Shown one piece after another: positions 26,801 through 40,170 of a stretch of 64,000 nucleotides of DNA. This stretch comes from Anarhynchus alexandrinus. Its lineage: Eukaryota; Chordata; Aves; Charadriiformes; Charadriidae. The stretch's first letter is position 1, and every line of letters starts with the position of its first letter. The notes under the pieces are model-generated. The model was not told the origin of the DNA, searched no databases, and saw only the letters and a list, made by a program, of their open reading frames with translations. Location of the stretch: assembly GCA_008711295.1 (NCBI GenBank), contig VUYV01000298.1, positions 347,687 to 411,686 of the forward strand. Reading direction: 5' to 3'. The translations under genes were made by a program, and so were the position numbers.

Positions 26801-29089
26801 GGTAAACAGAATTAGATTTAGAATTAGAAGAGTAATAATTCCATTTTAATCAGGGAAAATGGCAGACATAAGTAAAAACTAATAATCCTTATGGAAACCC
26901 AGGCAAACATTTGTTGATTTAAAATTAAAGTGGTCTTGCGGTGGACTCACGAAGAGCTGTATTTAGAATATTTTCAACACTCTCTTACTAAAAAAAGCAC
27001 TTAACTTTACTGCATTTTTAATTAAAAGAATAACCTACAGGACTTGGAAGAAAAACCTGGTACAGCATTATAGATTACTCTGCTGCAAAGAGAAACACTG
27101 TAGTGTTAGCTCCATCAAGAACATCTAAAAGAACTTTATCACCTCATACAAGTGAAGTTCAAAATACTATGCATGTAAAATTTTACTAGTAAAAAATTTA
27201 GATAATGCAGTATTTTCTCTTTTCTCCTCACTCTTACATTTTGTGATTTTAATTGCATTGCCTTAATCTTTTCACATATTACCAAGGGATCATAAATATC
27301 AAGAGGAGGGCTGGTTAGGGTGCGGTGGCTAAAACCATCCCCATGGGTGTACCCAAATGCACTTGCTCTGATTTTAACTTGGGCGTACAGGCGCTGAGCT
27401 GTATGCTTAATGCCATATTTCACCATCGCTGTTGTAGGGGCGGTAGCTTCCAATAGGGGACCGGTACGGATGGCTGCGGGCAGTCAGTGACTCAGTGCCC
27501 AGTTTAATTTGCTATTACAGAAGACAACACCCTTAGCTACCTTTTCTTTGGCGTTTTCAGGTCCGAGCGCTCCGCGCATGGCTGTTACCCCACTGGATCC
27601 TATGGCCCTGTGGGTACTCCATTGCACACCCCAAACTCTTCTCAACTAGCGGGAGTTTTAGAGGCATGAAGAAACCTAGACTCTGGTCCCTATACAAACA
27701 TTTTTGCAAGAAAACCAAAAAAAGTCAGTTCTACTGTGATTTTGTAGAGACACAGGTGCAGTGATATCAAAGTACAGGTGCCCTCTGCCGCTGCAGCTGA
27801 ATCCCCTTTGCATGGGAAAAATCAGCTCCACTGGTGTTCAGCTCCACAGCGCTGAAGGAGGTGAGGGAAACTCCACCATAAGCAGGGAAACCCTCACCTG
27901 GGGGGCCTGCGGACCTCCAGGCATTTCCAGAAGGACACAGCACTGGCTCAGCCCTCTGAGCATCCTCATACCTTCAGGAGTTGGCTGCCCAACTCCAATG
28001 GCACGGTCCAATGTGCATACACTTCCCTGATGACAGCCCAAAGAAAATGGCTCTCTGCATCAGTCTGTGACGAGCTGGAAGCATAAATGGTCATTTAGCA
28101 AATAAAAAAAAAAAAACACCTCAATTTCTATATGGAATCAAGATAACCCAGCCCAGGCATGCAATTTTCCCTCACACTCTTAGGGATCAAGCTCTTCACA
28201 TACATTTATGTTTAATACTTTGAGCACTATTACAATGTCATAATGAAAATAAAATAACGGCTTTCAAGTGTAGCTATTGATATAATCACATTCAGCCAGA
28301 AACAATCAGAAAGCCCGAGTCTTCAAATTCACGATTGCCAGTGAAACAGCTAATGCTAACAGGTAGCATTTCAGATCACATTCTGTACTGCTGAATAAAT
28401 TCAACAACGTTATACAATGCTGTCCCATCGGGTAGACCTATTTTCTGTTATTAGCCTGATGAAATAACCTGCAGTACTTACATCAGGCATGTTCATGTTC
28501 CTGTTGTTTTCTTTACACTAAGCACCATGGCTTATTTTCATGTATTCAACAAGATTTTAAGCGAAAAGTCAGGTCAGATGTGTGGGGGATGTTTTTCAAA
28601 GAAGGGCATATGCCTTTAGAACCGAGGCCTTTTTTTTTTTTCCTAAATTTTTAAATTCTAGAGGATTCTGTTCAATTGCAAGCCAAGAATTTTGGCATGC
28701 AGCACCCAGGCTTTCTGACAAGTTTATTAGTTTATTCAGTTGTGAAGCTTAAGCAAAAGCTGTATCTTATAGAGAAGGTACTAGATTAGGGCTCCACTCT
28801 CGAACTTAATTCCACAGATTCACGGGCAACTATCTTAAATCTCCCCGTATCTCAAATCTCCTTTTACAGATGGAGAAATTACTTTCCTGCATCACTGAAA
28901 TAAAGTCAGAATAAATCCATTTATACAGGTGAGGTGCTCAAGCAGGTGCCGTGGCGGTGACAAATACCTACTCAGACAGAAGGGACTGTGCTCAACACCA
29001 CATAATTTCATCAGAGTATCAAAAAACACAATGTCACTTTGCTTCACATAAAATGCCTCTCTGAAATGAAGCGAAAGGAATCATATCAA
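23821..29089. other. Non-coding region, AT-rich, no gene recognised
   Basis: No exon or recognisable protein. The region includes a long imperfect hairpin (26501-26566) and otherwise complex AT-rich sequence without obvious repeats. Some parts, such as 28250-28560, could be conserved non-coding elements, but that cannot be judged without alignment. Confidence 0.55.
26501..26566 (-). other. Long imperfect hairpin, miRNA-precursor-like, on the TIAM1 strand
   Basis: Arms 26510-26526 and 26541-26557 match in 15 of 17 positions as an inverted repeat around a 14-nt AT-rich loop. Extending outwards to 26501/26566, the mismatches become G-U wobbles only when the minus strand is transcribed, giving on that strand about 24 paired positions out of 26. 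The size and shape fit a pre-miRNA-like stem. No homology to a known miRNA is claimed; a degraded palindromic transposon is an equal possibility. Confidence 0.4.
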
Positions 29090-29698
29090 AGGGCTGCATC
29101 AAAAGAAGTGTGGCCAGCAGGGCGAGGGAGGTGATTCTGCCCCTCTACTCCACTCTCGTGAGACCCCACCTGGAGTACTGCGTCCAGCTCTGGAGTCCCC
29201 AACATAAGAAGGACATGGACCTGTTGGAGCGTGTCCAGAGGAGGGCCACGAGGATGATCCGAGGGCTGGAGCACCTCTCCTATGAGGAGAGGCTGAAGGA
29301 GTTGGGGCTGTTCAGCCTGGAGAAGAGAAGGCTCCGCGGAGATCTTATTGCGGCCTTTCAGTACCTAAAGGGGGCCTACAAGAGAGCTGGGGAAGGACTT
29401 TTTACTAGGGCATGTAGTGACAGGACAAGGGGGAATGGCTTCAAACTGGAAGAGGGCAGGTTTAGATTGAACATTAGGAAGAAGTTTTTCACTTTGAGGG
29501 TGGTGAGGCACTGGAACAGGTTGCCCCGAGAGGTTGTTGAGGCCCCATCCCTGGAGGTGTTCAAGGCCAGGCTGGACGTGGCCTTGGGCAACCTGGTCTA
29601 GTGGGAGGTGTCCCTGCCTATGGCAGGGGGGTTGGAACTCGATGATCTTCAAGGTCCTTTCCAACCTAAACCATTCTATGATTCTATGATTCTATGAT
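29090..29698 (+). mobile_element. CR1 LINE, 5'-truncated, reverse transcriptase C-terminus and 3' tail
   Basis: A 5'-truncated chicken-repeat-1 retrotransposon. The frame at 29110-29601 encodes the C-terminal end of the CR1 ORF2 protein, with motifs such as [52 protein letters not shown] and [20 protein letters not shown], ending GNLV-stop. The frame is uninterrupted over 163 codons. The element ends with the CR1 3' UTR (GGTCCTTTCCAACC) and repeated ATTCTATG units at 29670-29698. It lacks the endonuclease and the catalytic core of the reverse transcriptase, so it cannot move on its own. Target-site duplications are not evident, as is usual for CR1. Confidence 0.95.
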
Positions 29699-30827
29699 AT
29701 GCACCTCCCTAAGAGATGACCAGAATTAGTCTGATAGACAGACCTGCCGGACTCACTAAATTACTTTGAGATAACATTGCAATAAATTGTAGGTCAGGCA
29801 CGGTGCAATGTGAATCCCTGGCCTCCGGCATTCATCTACAAGGTTTAAAAAGAGAGGTCAGAAGAAGATAATCCTCTTATTGCTCTATGAGTTTTACTAG
29901 TAGAGACTCTAAATGTGAAATTTAGTCCCACTTTACCAATAAAAAAGTTATTTTCATTTGCCAGCATCCCAAACCTGCCTCTCAAGAGCTCCGTCTGGGA
30001 GCCTCACTGAGCTCCAGGAGAGCCCACAGCATCACACGATGGAGGCAGCGGTGGGGTGGGTCAAGCCTTGAGCACCCACCAGCTCTACCCAGCCAACCCT
30101 ACCGGCTTTTGAAAGCCCTTCAAGCAGGGAGCTGAGAAAGCGGGCAGGAGGAGAGGTTGGATGTGCCTCCGCACAAATGTCTTAATTTCTGAGACCTCCA
30201 GAGAATTTTGCCAAAGATCTCATAGCAACAAGTTTTGGTACCTTCTGGTGCTAAGAGGGTAATGGAAAGCAAGCGCCATCAGGAAGGCATGAAGTCGCTG
30301 TCTCTCCCTTCTGTACCAAATTCTGAGTAACATTAAGACATGACTAACACCTTTTTGCAGATTGCAGCAAAGCAAGAAATTTTATTGCCATTTAGAGAAT
30401 GAATCAGTAGCTCCAACAGGAATAAAACCTTCTAAAAGCTTTTATCTTCCCATATTCGAAAACACTTTTTTTAAAAGAGAATTTGATAAAAGAATAACTT
30501 TAAATACCTGCTAAAAATGCTTTAATCCTTAATTCCTTCTCATCAGTATTACACACTGCCAAAACCTGTCTGTTGGATTTGTTTTACTTCCCTCTCTGAA
30601 TAATCTAGGACCAAAGCATGTTACAGAAAAGTCAGTGGAAGCAACAGGTGGGCAGAGGTTTCAAAAATCGGATGCCGCTCCCTTAAGTGACTCATTTTGG
30701 GGTTCAATGAGCAAGAAGTGCATTAAACTTTAAAGGGATTCCTGTACAAAAATAGCTCTCCGCAGCTGGCTGGTCTCGGTAAGTTTGAAGTACACTCTGA
30801 TGAGCAGGTTCAAGATTGCTCTTAAAA

Positions 30828-30892
30828 AGCCGGCTATCTGCAGCTTGCCTGTAATCTTGTCTAAATTACAGGCAAGCTAAGGGTGGCCAGCT
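30828..30892 (+). other. Strong hairpin with perfect 14-bp terminal stem
   Basis: AGCTTGCCTGTAAT at 30842-30855 is the exact reverse complement of ATTACAGGCAAGCT at 30865-30878, with a 9-nt loop. Going outwards to 30828/30892, most positions still pair. In all there are 22 Watson-Crick pairs, 3 T-G pairs that would be wobbles in plus-strand RNA, and 3 mismatches over 28 positions. The wobbles favour plus-strand transcription, which is antisense to TIAM1. It could be a small-RNA precursor, a cruciform-forming palindrome or a remnant of an inverted-repeat transposon. No family is recognised. Confidence 0.5.
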
Positions 30893-31354
30893 GTGCTTCT
30901 CCTAAACCCGCTGTGTGGAGGAAAATCCCCGTCAGATGGGGGGTATCCAGCCATCTCGGGCAACAGGGGCTGGGGAACCATTTCTAAAACAGGATGATCA
31001 AGCCGCAGGCTTGTGATAAGCACAGCAAAATTGGAGCAGGCTCTGGTGGCAAGCAGGATCCGGTGTCCCGACCGCAGGAAACCCTGGAGCTCAGGCTAAG
31101 ACCTCATCCCAGTGCAAGGGTGCATGTATTTACAGGGGCTGGCAGGCAGGTCTACGTCCTGGAAATGAGGTCAGCTGAACTCAAAACAGACTCCAAAGAC
31201 AATTCCTCAGATCTCTTGTTCGTCTTGTAGACAACAGATCTAGGCTAAAAGAACTTAGGGTAAAATGCACTGGAAATGTGCAAAATAGATTTAATAAATA
31301 TCACAAAAACTTTGTAAGTGTTCCTTTATCCACAAAAATCTGTGTGTAAGGAGC

Positions 31355-31475
31355 CATCTTCCTTTACAGAGGCACTGAGGCACCAAGCAACCATGCCTGA
31401 ACTGTGGGCGAGTCATTGGTGGCAGGAACCCATCTCCTAGTCCAACTACCAGACTACACTCTGTGCTACACGCAG
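31355..31475 (+). mobile_element. MIR-like (CORE-SINE/L2-derived) relic
   Basis: The order of motifs follows amniote MIR-type 3' sequence: TTTACAGAGGCACTGAGGCA, then a GGGCGAGTCATTGGTGGCAG segment, then AGGAACCCATCTCCTAGTCC and a CTGTGCTAC end. Diverged and fragmentary; limits approximate. Confidence 0.6.
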
Positions 31476-34441
31476 CGCCCTTTTATCTCTTCAGAAAATC
31501 AACACTGAAACCAACTTAACAGTAAAGCTTTTGGTGGGGGAAAGGAATCCAGCAAAGCCCTGAATTCAGACCTGAAGGTTTACTTGCATAACCTCACTCA
31601 GTACATTTAAGTTAGTGGTACGTGCTTCTCTCTTGAGCACAAGGCTTTACCTCCCCAAAAAGCCCTACAGCGGAAAAGTGACCCCCCAACTCTTGAGCAA
31701 ACAACAGCTTCCACTGTCATCCCCTGAAGAAAAGCCGGTCTCCAAAGAATAAGATGCCATCCCTGGGTAGCACCTTCATAGCTCTTCGCTACTCTACATC
31801 AACCACATACTACCGTGTCCTCAGCCTTTTACGATCACGCCATCTCCATAGCTCTGCACATTTTAGTACAGAGGATGTTATTTTTCCTCTTAATAGATTT
31901 ATTTGCAATTTTGCCTGCCTGACCACTCACTGTCTGGGAGCTGTGGTTTTACTGGGCTCCTTCAATTAAACTTCAAAGACTTTAACCTTTCTTCCCCCGC
32001 ACATTTGTACTTGGCACCAAACAAACATTTGTTACAGCACTTCACTGTTTACTTTCACAAGACACATTGCTCTGATGTTCTGCGTTGCCGAATTATGCAA
32101 AAATAGCATACTCCACTGACATACTTCCTATACGTTTGCAAGTTGTTGTATCTGTGTTTTATACACACAAGGGGTGTGTTCTCTGGAAACGTTTTTCTTC
32201 TGAGACACCGTCCACCCCAATCACCTCCTGAGAGCTGATCATGGAGAGCTGCTGTATTTATACCGCAGTTGCATCTGAAAGCTCTGGTGTGGACTGAAAC
32301 CGGAGCTCTCAGCTGCTTTGCAGTCACACAAGGATATATGATCCTTGGTCCAGAAGCTCACACAAAGCTGTAGCTATTTTCCCTACCATCGCAGACTCGG
32401 GCTTGTCAATTATTTCATTGCCATTTATTTAGTGCTGTTGGGAGAAGCTATACCATGCCTCGTGCAACCGGGCAGCCCCAGCTCCCGTTTCACATGGCAC
32501 CTAATACTTCAGGGGAACCAGCCCGCACCATTCAACAACGGAGACCAGGTTTTTGGCAGGCATAAAGTGGCTCAGGCCTCAAGGAGGACTAACCAATGCA
32601 CACCCCATGAGATTCCAGCCCCTGCAGCATTGTCCAATACGCACAATTCAGAGAGACCGACACCTATTTCTACCTCTCTCTCCTCCAGCCCCATCCCATC
32701 CCAAATCCTTGCCCTTGCCCACAGCCTGTTTCACTGCCAGTTTCTCCCTGCTCCCTTACCAAACACCTTTCCTTGGAAAAGGAGATCCCAACAAGGACAG
32801 CTGTAAGGTCCTCGGAAACATGAGGTTGCTTCATTAGCTGTGAAGCCCCACGAGCTGAATGAGGCTGCAGGTAGGCCTTCCCTGCAAAGTCTCTATTTCC
32901 AAATAATCCTGTTCCCTTCATCCCAAAGACGCAGTTCCAGCCACCCCAGCCCTGCAGCAGGCGTTTTTACTCTCAAAGCCACACTCCCAAAAAAAAGCCT
33001 CGATTTCTTTCTTTCTTTTCACTTGCCCAGAAGCATAAATCAAAGGCTGACTGTGGTAGGTGCCGCGGTTTTTCTCATGCTCCCAGACAGCCGGGTTCTG
33101 CTTATTCCCCGCATTACTTAATGTTATTTCGAAATACAGACTCCAGCTGCTTGAGTACCCACGCGGATGTGCAACTTTGCCCTCCTCTGGCCTCAACCCC
33201 CTGCCGCAAAAAGGCTGGAGGCCACATTTCAGCAGAGGGGCACCAGCTGTCCCCCCGCCAGGGGGGGGATAGACAGTGCTGCCGGCCGCCCCGGCAAGGA
33301 AAAGACAAGGGGCTCCCAGGGACACTGCCAATGGGTCCAAAGTCTTCGTGAAGCTCTGGATATTTATAGGGGTTTACCAAGTTCAGGTATCCCAAAAAAC
33401 CTGACTGGATCTTCTTCTTCCTCAAAAATCTCCGGTTCCCTTTAATTTTCCTTTTAAAAAAGAACCATAAATTCCAAACTTAAAGGTATGTTCAGGTAAC
33501 CATGTCAAGCATAAAGACCTGTTTTAAACAGTAAACAGAAGCTGAAATGTCATGCATTCATTCATATGCCTCCAGGAGTGACAGCTTGAAGGGACATATC
33601 AAATAGTACGACTTTCCAAATTTAAAAAAAACCAGGCTGATAAATTACAGTGATTTATCATTCCACAACAAAGCACGCACACAAAAAAGTGCTTCCCAGA
33701 AAAAAGATTACCAAGAAATTATCCAGATGTTACTAAAGCATTAAGATTAATTTGCTTAAAAAAATAAAAGCAACAAGGAAATGACTCGCGCTAGCTTTTT
33801 TGTCGTAAGTTTTATCCTGGAACTTCTAACTGAGTTGACTTTTGTATTCTGCCTTCTTTCTTACACCAAGGCTTACGTGCATTCCTGGTGCCTGCTGCCT
33901 ATGCTTGCATCTCTTACAGCAGCACCTTGCCAACTCCACTCTAGGATGCCATAAAAGCAAACAAAAATGTAACTTTCCTCCAGCTTAAGGGGGGCAGAGG
34001 GAAGTAAAAACCAGCATTGGTTGAAGTTGCCGGGGTGGGGGGGGAGGCTCCTTTGTTACAATTTAAAAAAGCACATTAGCCATTTTCAACCAAAACAACC
34101 TTTGGCACATGTATTACACATCACTTACGTTGAAAGTCATCAGATGCTTGGCAAAGGTTTTCAGTAACCACTTTAATTCACTGCATAAGCCTGCACCGAT
34201 CACTTAATAATTCCCCCTGCCCCCACTCCCCCAGGAAACCTGGGAGCATTTAATGCTTCCAGTCCCGCAGCGCTCGGTCGGCAGATTTCCTCCAGCAACC
34301 CGTGGGCCGTGGCATCCCTCCGGCTGCCACGGTGTCTCGCACATGTGTCCCCCCTCACCAGGCAAGGTGGGAAGCAACTAGCAACGGGAGGCGAGCAGCC
34401 TCCCTGCAGCCAAGGAGGAGCAGCAGACATCCTCTGTTTTG

Positions 34442-34573
34442 GGTCTTCAAGGCCAGGCTGGATGGGGCCTTGGGCAACCTGGTCTAGTGGGAGGTGTCCC
34501 TGCCCATAGCAGCGGGGTTGGAACTGGATGATCTTTAAGGTCCCTTCCAACCCAAACCATTCTGTGATTCTTC
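34442..34573 (+). mobile_element. CR1 LINE 3'-end fragment
   Basis: About 130 bp of CR1 3' end: the last ORF2 codons (VFKARLDGALGNLV, stop) followed by the 3' UTR with GGTCCCTTCCAACC and a single ATTCTGTGATTCT tail unit. Strongly 5'-truncated. Confidence 0.92.
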
Positions 34574-37500
34574 CAGGTTTTGCCAGTGTTCATGCAAAAC
34601 CCAGGCACAGGTGAGGACGCGTCTGATCCCTTTGGAGACGAGACTTCAGCGTTGAGATGCAGCTTTCCCATGACTGGGATAACCCAAAAATCATCTTCTC
34701 AGACACTTGCCGCAGGCACAGAGCTGGCGAGCAGCAGTCACACAGCTGCATTTTTTTTAAACTCAGATTGATAACTTGTGTTCACTAATTTCAGGTCAGA
34801 AAGTTTGTACCACAAGTTTAACGTCCTTCGACACACTGGATTTGGGGGGTTTGGCCATATTTAGCGTAATACCAGCGTAATGCAGACTGTTAAAATCATT
34901 TTAGCTTCTTCTGGCTAGGCACATCGGTTAACGTGCAAGAATGTGCCTATCAAGCAGTGCTGTTCAAGTGAATTTTGTTTCGCAGTAACCATTAAATACT
35001 CCTTTCTCCTGCACATCCCCAGACCTTCATCAAAAGCCCCCCTGCCCCGACCAGGGTTTTGGCCCCCTTTCCTGCCCGGGTGCAGGGAGGCGGCTGCACC
35101 CATCAGCTTCCCACCTCCCTTTTCCCAGCGCTGCCCTTGCCCAACGGGGAGCTTTTGTCTCCATTTCAATGTCTGAGGGCCTGGAGCACACTCTGAATAT
35201 ACCTTCCCCGCCCAGGTTAATGCAAATGAATAACAAAGCAATTTTCAGCTGGGAAGCAGACAGCACAAGGCTTATTTGTTTTCCCTCCTACTTGAGGATT
35301 AGAGGGACTCTCTCAGCTGCAGGACCACAGAGGGCTGTTTGCTCACCTGGGGAAGTCACGGCATGAGGTTTTCAGAGTTTGCTACAGCAGTTTCTAATAG
35401 GAGCTGTGAAGCCCCCACTCACCAAAAGTCCAACTGCTGCCAGGGTATTTTCAGCAGCCACACGGCAACATAGCATATGGAAGAAGAGACTGGCACGAGC
35501 AGCTCCGTGCATCCTCCAAAAATGGTGGAGGCAGGGACTAATGCAAAATCTACACGCTTTCCTTCTTCCCTCCCACCTCTATTTTATAGGCTTCCAAGCA
35601 CCACTTCCCGGCTTCCAACCAAGTGCTACAGATGAGGTCTGGCAACTTCCCTGACTCATCCATCTGCAGCTCTGACTCGCTGGTGTCCTGTACTGCCTAC
35701 TTCAGAGAGCCTTATCTTCAGAGGGGTCACCCCCAGCACCCAGGACAACCACCCCGACAGCTCAAACCCTATGGGAAAGAGACATTTCCCTACACACACG
35801 GGAAGCTTTGGCTCCATGGACCAAGAGGCCAGCACAGCAGAACCACCCACCTCTGCCAAGCAGCCCCAGTGGTCTCCCAGCCCCTGCCTGCCCCGCTGGC
35901 AGCTCTGCAGCCCCCTGTGGCCATCCCCATAAGCTAAAATGCATCTGGGCATCGTCACTAGCAGTGCAAGTATTGATACGGGGGGAGGGGGAAGAGACTC
36001 AAAGATAATGCTATTCAAGTGCTGTTTCTGCACTTATTATCCCATATAAAATCCCCTCAACAAGTGAGGTGTTTTCTTGCACTAGTCATATGAAACTGAG
36101 CCCGCCAGTTCCAAATTGTTTGGAAGGGGAAATAGAAACAGAAATGCAGAGCAACTTTCACAAGGAAAAAATGTTTCTGCCTCCTCAGAAACAAACATAA
36201 CTGTTCCCACCACCATGGTTGCCCACCAGCACCACCTCTACCCCCCTTCCCTCTGCAGAAGAGCACACCTACCGAGACTTTCACACACTCCTATGTCCAC
36301 AAGTAATCCATACGCCTGATCTTTCGACAGACCCAAACCATTCCTGAAATGCCCCCACTTGCAAATACTCATGCCTTTACGGCGGCGGGTAGGCATGCAA
36401 AGGTGATTTGTGGTCAGGCCCCAGTCAGCTTACAGAGGTGCTGCTCGTTAGCGGTAGCTCAGGTACACCTATGGCAATGCAAGGTAATGCAATTTATCTT
36501 ATACCTCTCTTGGTGAAGTCGCACCACGGCACATTTGCTGTGCTCCTAACAGCATGAGCACAGTTGCTGCAGCCCAGCTAATGCTTGGCAGTTTGTTAAA
36601 CTCTGTTAACATCACTGTGAGTCCAAGCTCTTAATTACCCCGTAACCTAGACCAACTCTAGTCAACACGAGAAAATGCAAGAATTGAATTATACCACTGC
36701 TGGTCTCCCGTGAGCTAACCTCCCACCCCAGACCTCGCTGCTGGGAAGACCACCGAAGGCAGCGAGGGAGAGCGGGAACTGCCGTGGGTGCCAGCAGCAG
36801 CGAGACCACCAAGGCTCCGGCATGGGCTGTGCGTGAGCCACGGCAAGGGTTTGGTGCAGAGAGCCTTCACGGGACGGCAGCTACACGGGACCCCTCAGCC
36901 TGCACGCACCCAGATGTGTGCAGTGCCTAACAGGCTACCCCATTACACTGCGGGCCACTGCTGGGATCATTTATTTGCTTTTCTTTACCAGGGCTTTTTA
37001 AGCTACCTGAGAACATCACATTCCAACTCTTATTGAAAGCGTAATTGGAAGTCTCGAAAAGCAATTACATTAAAAGCACTCTGCAGTGAATCAACTAACT
37101 ACCCGTTTGCCCACGAGCCTCTCGCACCAGCCGCAGCACCGGCCGACGGGGCTGTATTTCCAGGACCTGCAACGCGGAGAAGAGCACGGAGGGAAGGCTT
37201 CACACACGGGAACCACACAGCAGCTTCCCCCTGGAAGGAAGAGGGGTTTGTTAGTTATCACAAATGCTCCCTATTCCTTGAGTCCTTCGACACCATCCGA
37301 CTGAGAAAGCAAACAAGCAGGGGAGAACAAGCCTGCTGAGCCAGGGAAAAGGGATGTTCGTGTTTGTTTACAATTCAATTAAAATTTGAGATGTTGCAAC
37401 CAATAAAGATAAAAACTACATTCTGGTTCTAGAAACACCTAAATCTTATGTGACCTATGCCTTGCAAGGCACAATAAGAATATAAATATTTACATGACAA

Positions 37501-38880
37501 CTTCCCTTTTTTTCCCCTGCTTCTGCACTGTTTGCAGCACAGCTGGGCTAATCCCATTTCCACTGCGTTGTATTCTGACCTCCTTAAACAACCCCATGCT
37601 AGGATGTTAAAACACTCTAATCTATAAATAATGTATTCCTCTCATCCAGCAATGGATTACTGGGCCATAAAACTCACTGGAATACAGCGCACAGTCACCA
37701 GTTTAACAAAATAATACTGAGAAAGACATATCAGTAGAGAGTCTTTTCAAGATTTGACACCACCATTACTTTTGCATTGGATTTTTCTTTTTTAATAAGT
37801 TGTTTAGGAGCTGGTATTTTATTCTGGTGACCTCTTTTTTCCCCCCACTGAAGACCCTTTATTTTTTTTGTGCTATTAATCGTCACAGCATGGCAAAAGA
37901 CCAGCACCGGCTAACTAATCACAGCCAAAGTGCAGGGGGAGCGATAAAGGGGTCGCTGCTGCCATACGCCACAGGGCCTCGACACACACGGTGAGGCCAT
38001 GCTTTACACCCAAGCCAATCTGTTGCCCCAGGTGGGGAGTTCCCATTTTTGTTTCCCCATGCCTCCTGCCCCAGCCTCTGGCAGCTTCACTGGACCCCGT
38101 ACTGGGCCAGTCCAGGTTACTGATCCTGCAGGAAACTACCCGTGTTTTCCTCAGGGTTCATTTTCAGATAGCCATTACCTACAACTCAAGCCATGTGTAA
38201 CTTCATTTAAAGATAAATGAGTCTGCTCTGAAGACCAATGTCTAATACACTTACTCCCACTGCTACGATGGTGCAAAATCAATGCCTCTCCTATGCCGCA
38301 GATGCCAGCAGGAGCCCTGATTTCCCAGAGCAAAAGTATAAAGCTCAAGCAAATGCTTAAATAATGCAAATTTGCAGTTTGGCAGATTTTTTCCGACAGG
38401 CATTCTGGAAGAATAAAGTGTTTCTGCCTCAAAACAAGTTGGAACCCACTTAAAAACAGAAGTGCACCCTTTAAAGAGCAAGTTCCCCTAGGAAGTGTAA
38501 CCAGGCACGTCATACTCCAGCACTTGATTCCTTAGCTCTGTTTGCCGTGCAATTTTGCCACAGCAATTTTCCACATATTTGTTGCAATGCATAGATGACT
38601 TTTAACTCCGAAAAGATTGGGGAAAAACAAGCAACCCATCGACACCCACAAAACCTGCTTCCTTCGTTCCCCTGCACTAATCACATGTGAAAATTTAAAT
38701 CGCTCCTGCAATATGAAAATGCCGTCAAAGGAATTAAGAGCCGCCTTGACAATGGGTTTCTGGTATATTAAACAAAACGATTAAAGCACTAACATTTCCA
38801 ACAGCTACAGCGTGACTTAATTCCCCCAAAAAGGTAGGCATTATACTTTGCCTCTGCACAGGAGGATTACTCATGGCTGA

Positions 38881-39095
38881 TGGATGGGTTGCAGCGCAGC
38901 GCTGAATCAGGTCCGAACCCTGCTCGCCAGAAAGCAAGCCCGTGGCCCTCAGGAAGCAGAAGCCATACCCGACGTTTCTACAGCAGGTAGACTGAAGACA
39001 GCGGGTCGGGACGGCGAGCTGGGAGAAGATGGCGAGCCGGCCCCTCGACGGCAGCCAGCTGCCGGGGGAAGAGCAGGGCCGGGAGACTACGCTGC
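38881..39095. promoter_or_regulatory. Small CpG-rich patch
   Basis: About 19 CpG dinucleotides in 215 bp, densest at 39001-39065. Too short to be called a classical island; a possible enhancer or minor promoter. Confidence 0.35.
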
Positions 39096-40134
39096 CCGCT
39101 TGGTTATTAGCCCTAATGCTTAGTCACAGTAATTGCAGGGCCAGGGCTCTGTACTCACATTTCCTGTCACCGACCCAAGAATTAGGCAATTTAGATTTAA
39201 AGATAGTAACCAGAATATAAAATAACTGGGTAAGCGATCGCAGAAGTAACTAGGAGAAAAATGAGCAACTTGATACGGAAAAAGCTTCCCGCAGCCCCTG
39301 CTTCTGCAGCGTTATCAGATCGACGGCGAGCGCCAAACCCCACCAAATTCAGGCTTCCACCCTTACTGCAAAGCACGGCAGCATTGCCCTTCACAGCGTT
39401 TCAGCTTTCCCCACCTCGCAGAAACACTTCTGAACAGAGCTCAATTCAAGTTGAAACCTTTCACGGGGCTCATTTTCAACAATTAAAGAGCATGGCAACC
39501 TGTAATTACCGAAAATAAAGCCAGACAGCTGGAGAAGGGAAGCATCTTTAATAAGTAACACAATACTATATTTTCTCTCTTAGGGAATTCAGCTATTAAG
39601 TCCCCAGGTCCCATTCAATCAGTTTGAGCTCTCAGTGTCTGCAATGAACCCGGTGGGCTTCTGCTACCTGTGAGCGGCGCAAACCCTTGAAAAGCAAACA
39701 ACGCTTGACGACCTCGTTAAATGCAACTCAGAGAAAGCAACACCTCCATCCACACTGGGGAAAAAACAGAATTTAGGAGAGGAAAGCCTTATGGGGGGTC
39801 CTGGACACACGGCATCTAAGACATGATGACTCTACACCCCACAAACACGTTCTCCCAGCTTTAGCTGAGCTTCAGCTGCTCTCATTCCCCCAGCCCAGCA
39901 CACAAAACGCAAGCAAAAGTTAGTATCGTTCGTGAAGTAGCTTACCGCTCATCATCAACAGCACAAACATCTTTGCCTGTTGTATTTCCCAAGCCCCGGC
40001 TGCCTGTAACAGAAAGGAGGAAGCGCCAGCGTTTCATTCCCCTTCTGCTTCAGAGTGGGTGTAACTCGTTAAGTCTCATGCTAAGATGAGATGGGTCAAT
40101 TGGGTGTGTTTGAAGGTTTGGGTTTTTGCCATCG

Positions 40135-40170
40135 CTCCCTCCCTCCCTCCCTTGTTCCCTCCCTCCCTTT
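40135..40170. repeat. (CCCT)n pyrimidine tract
   Basis: Interrupted CCCT tetranucleotide repeat on the plus strand, a pure polypyrimidine tract apart from one interrupting G. Confidence 0.85.

Larger units (their letters stand above)
29699..34441. other. Non-coding region between two CR1 copies
   Basis: No coding exon recognised. It holds a strong hairpin at 30828-30892, a MIR-like relic at 31355-31475 and a G-rich patch near 33260. Short open frames overlap on both strands and carry no known motif. Confidence 0.55.

Noticed and set aside
28796..28930. Possible MIR-like segment (TTTTACAGATGGAGAAATTA)
   Set aside because: Only one short motif matches. The flanks do not follow the MIR order.
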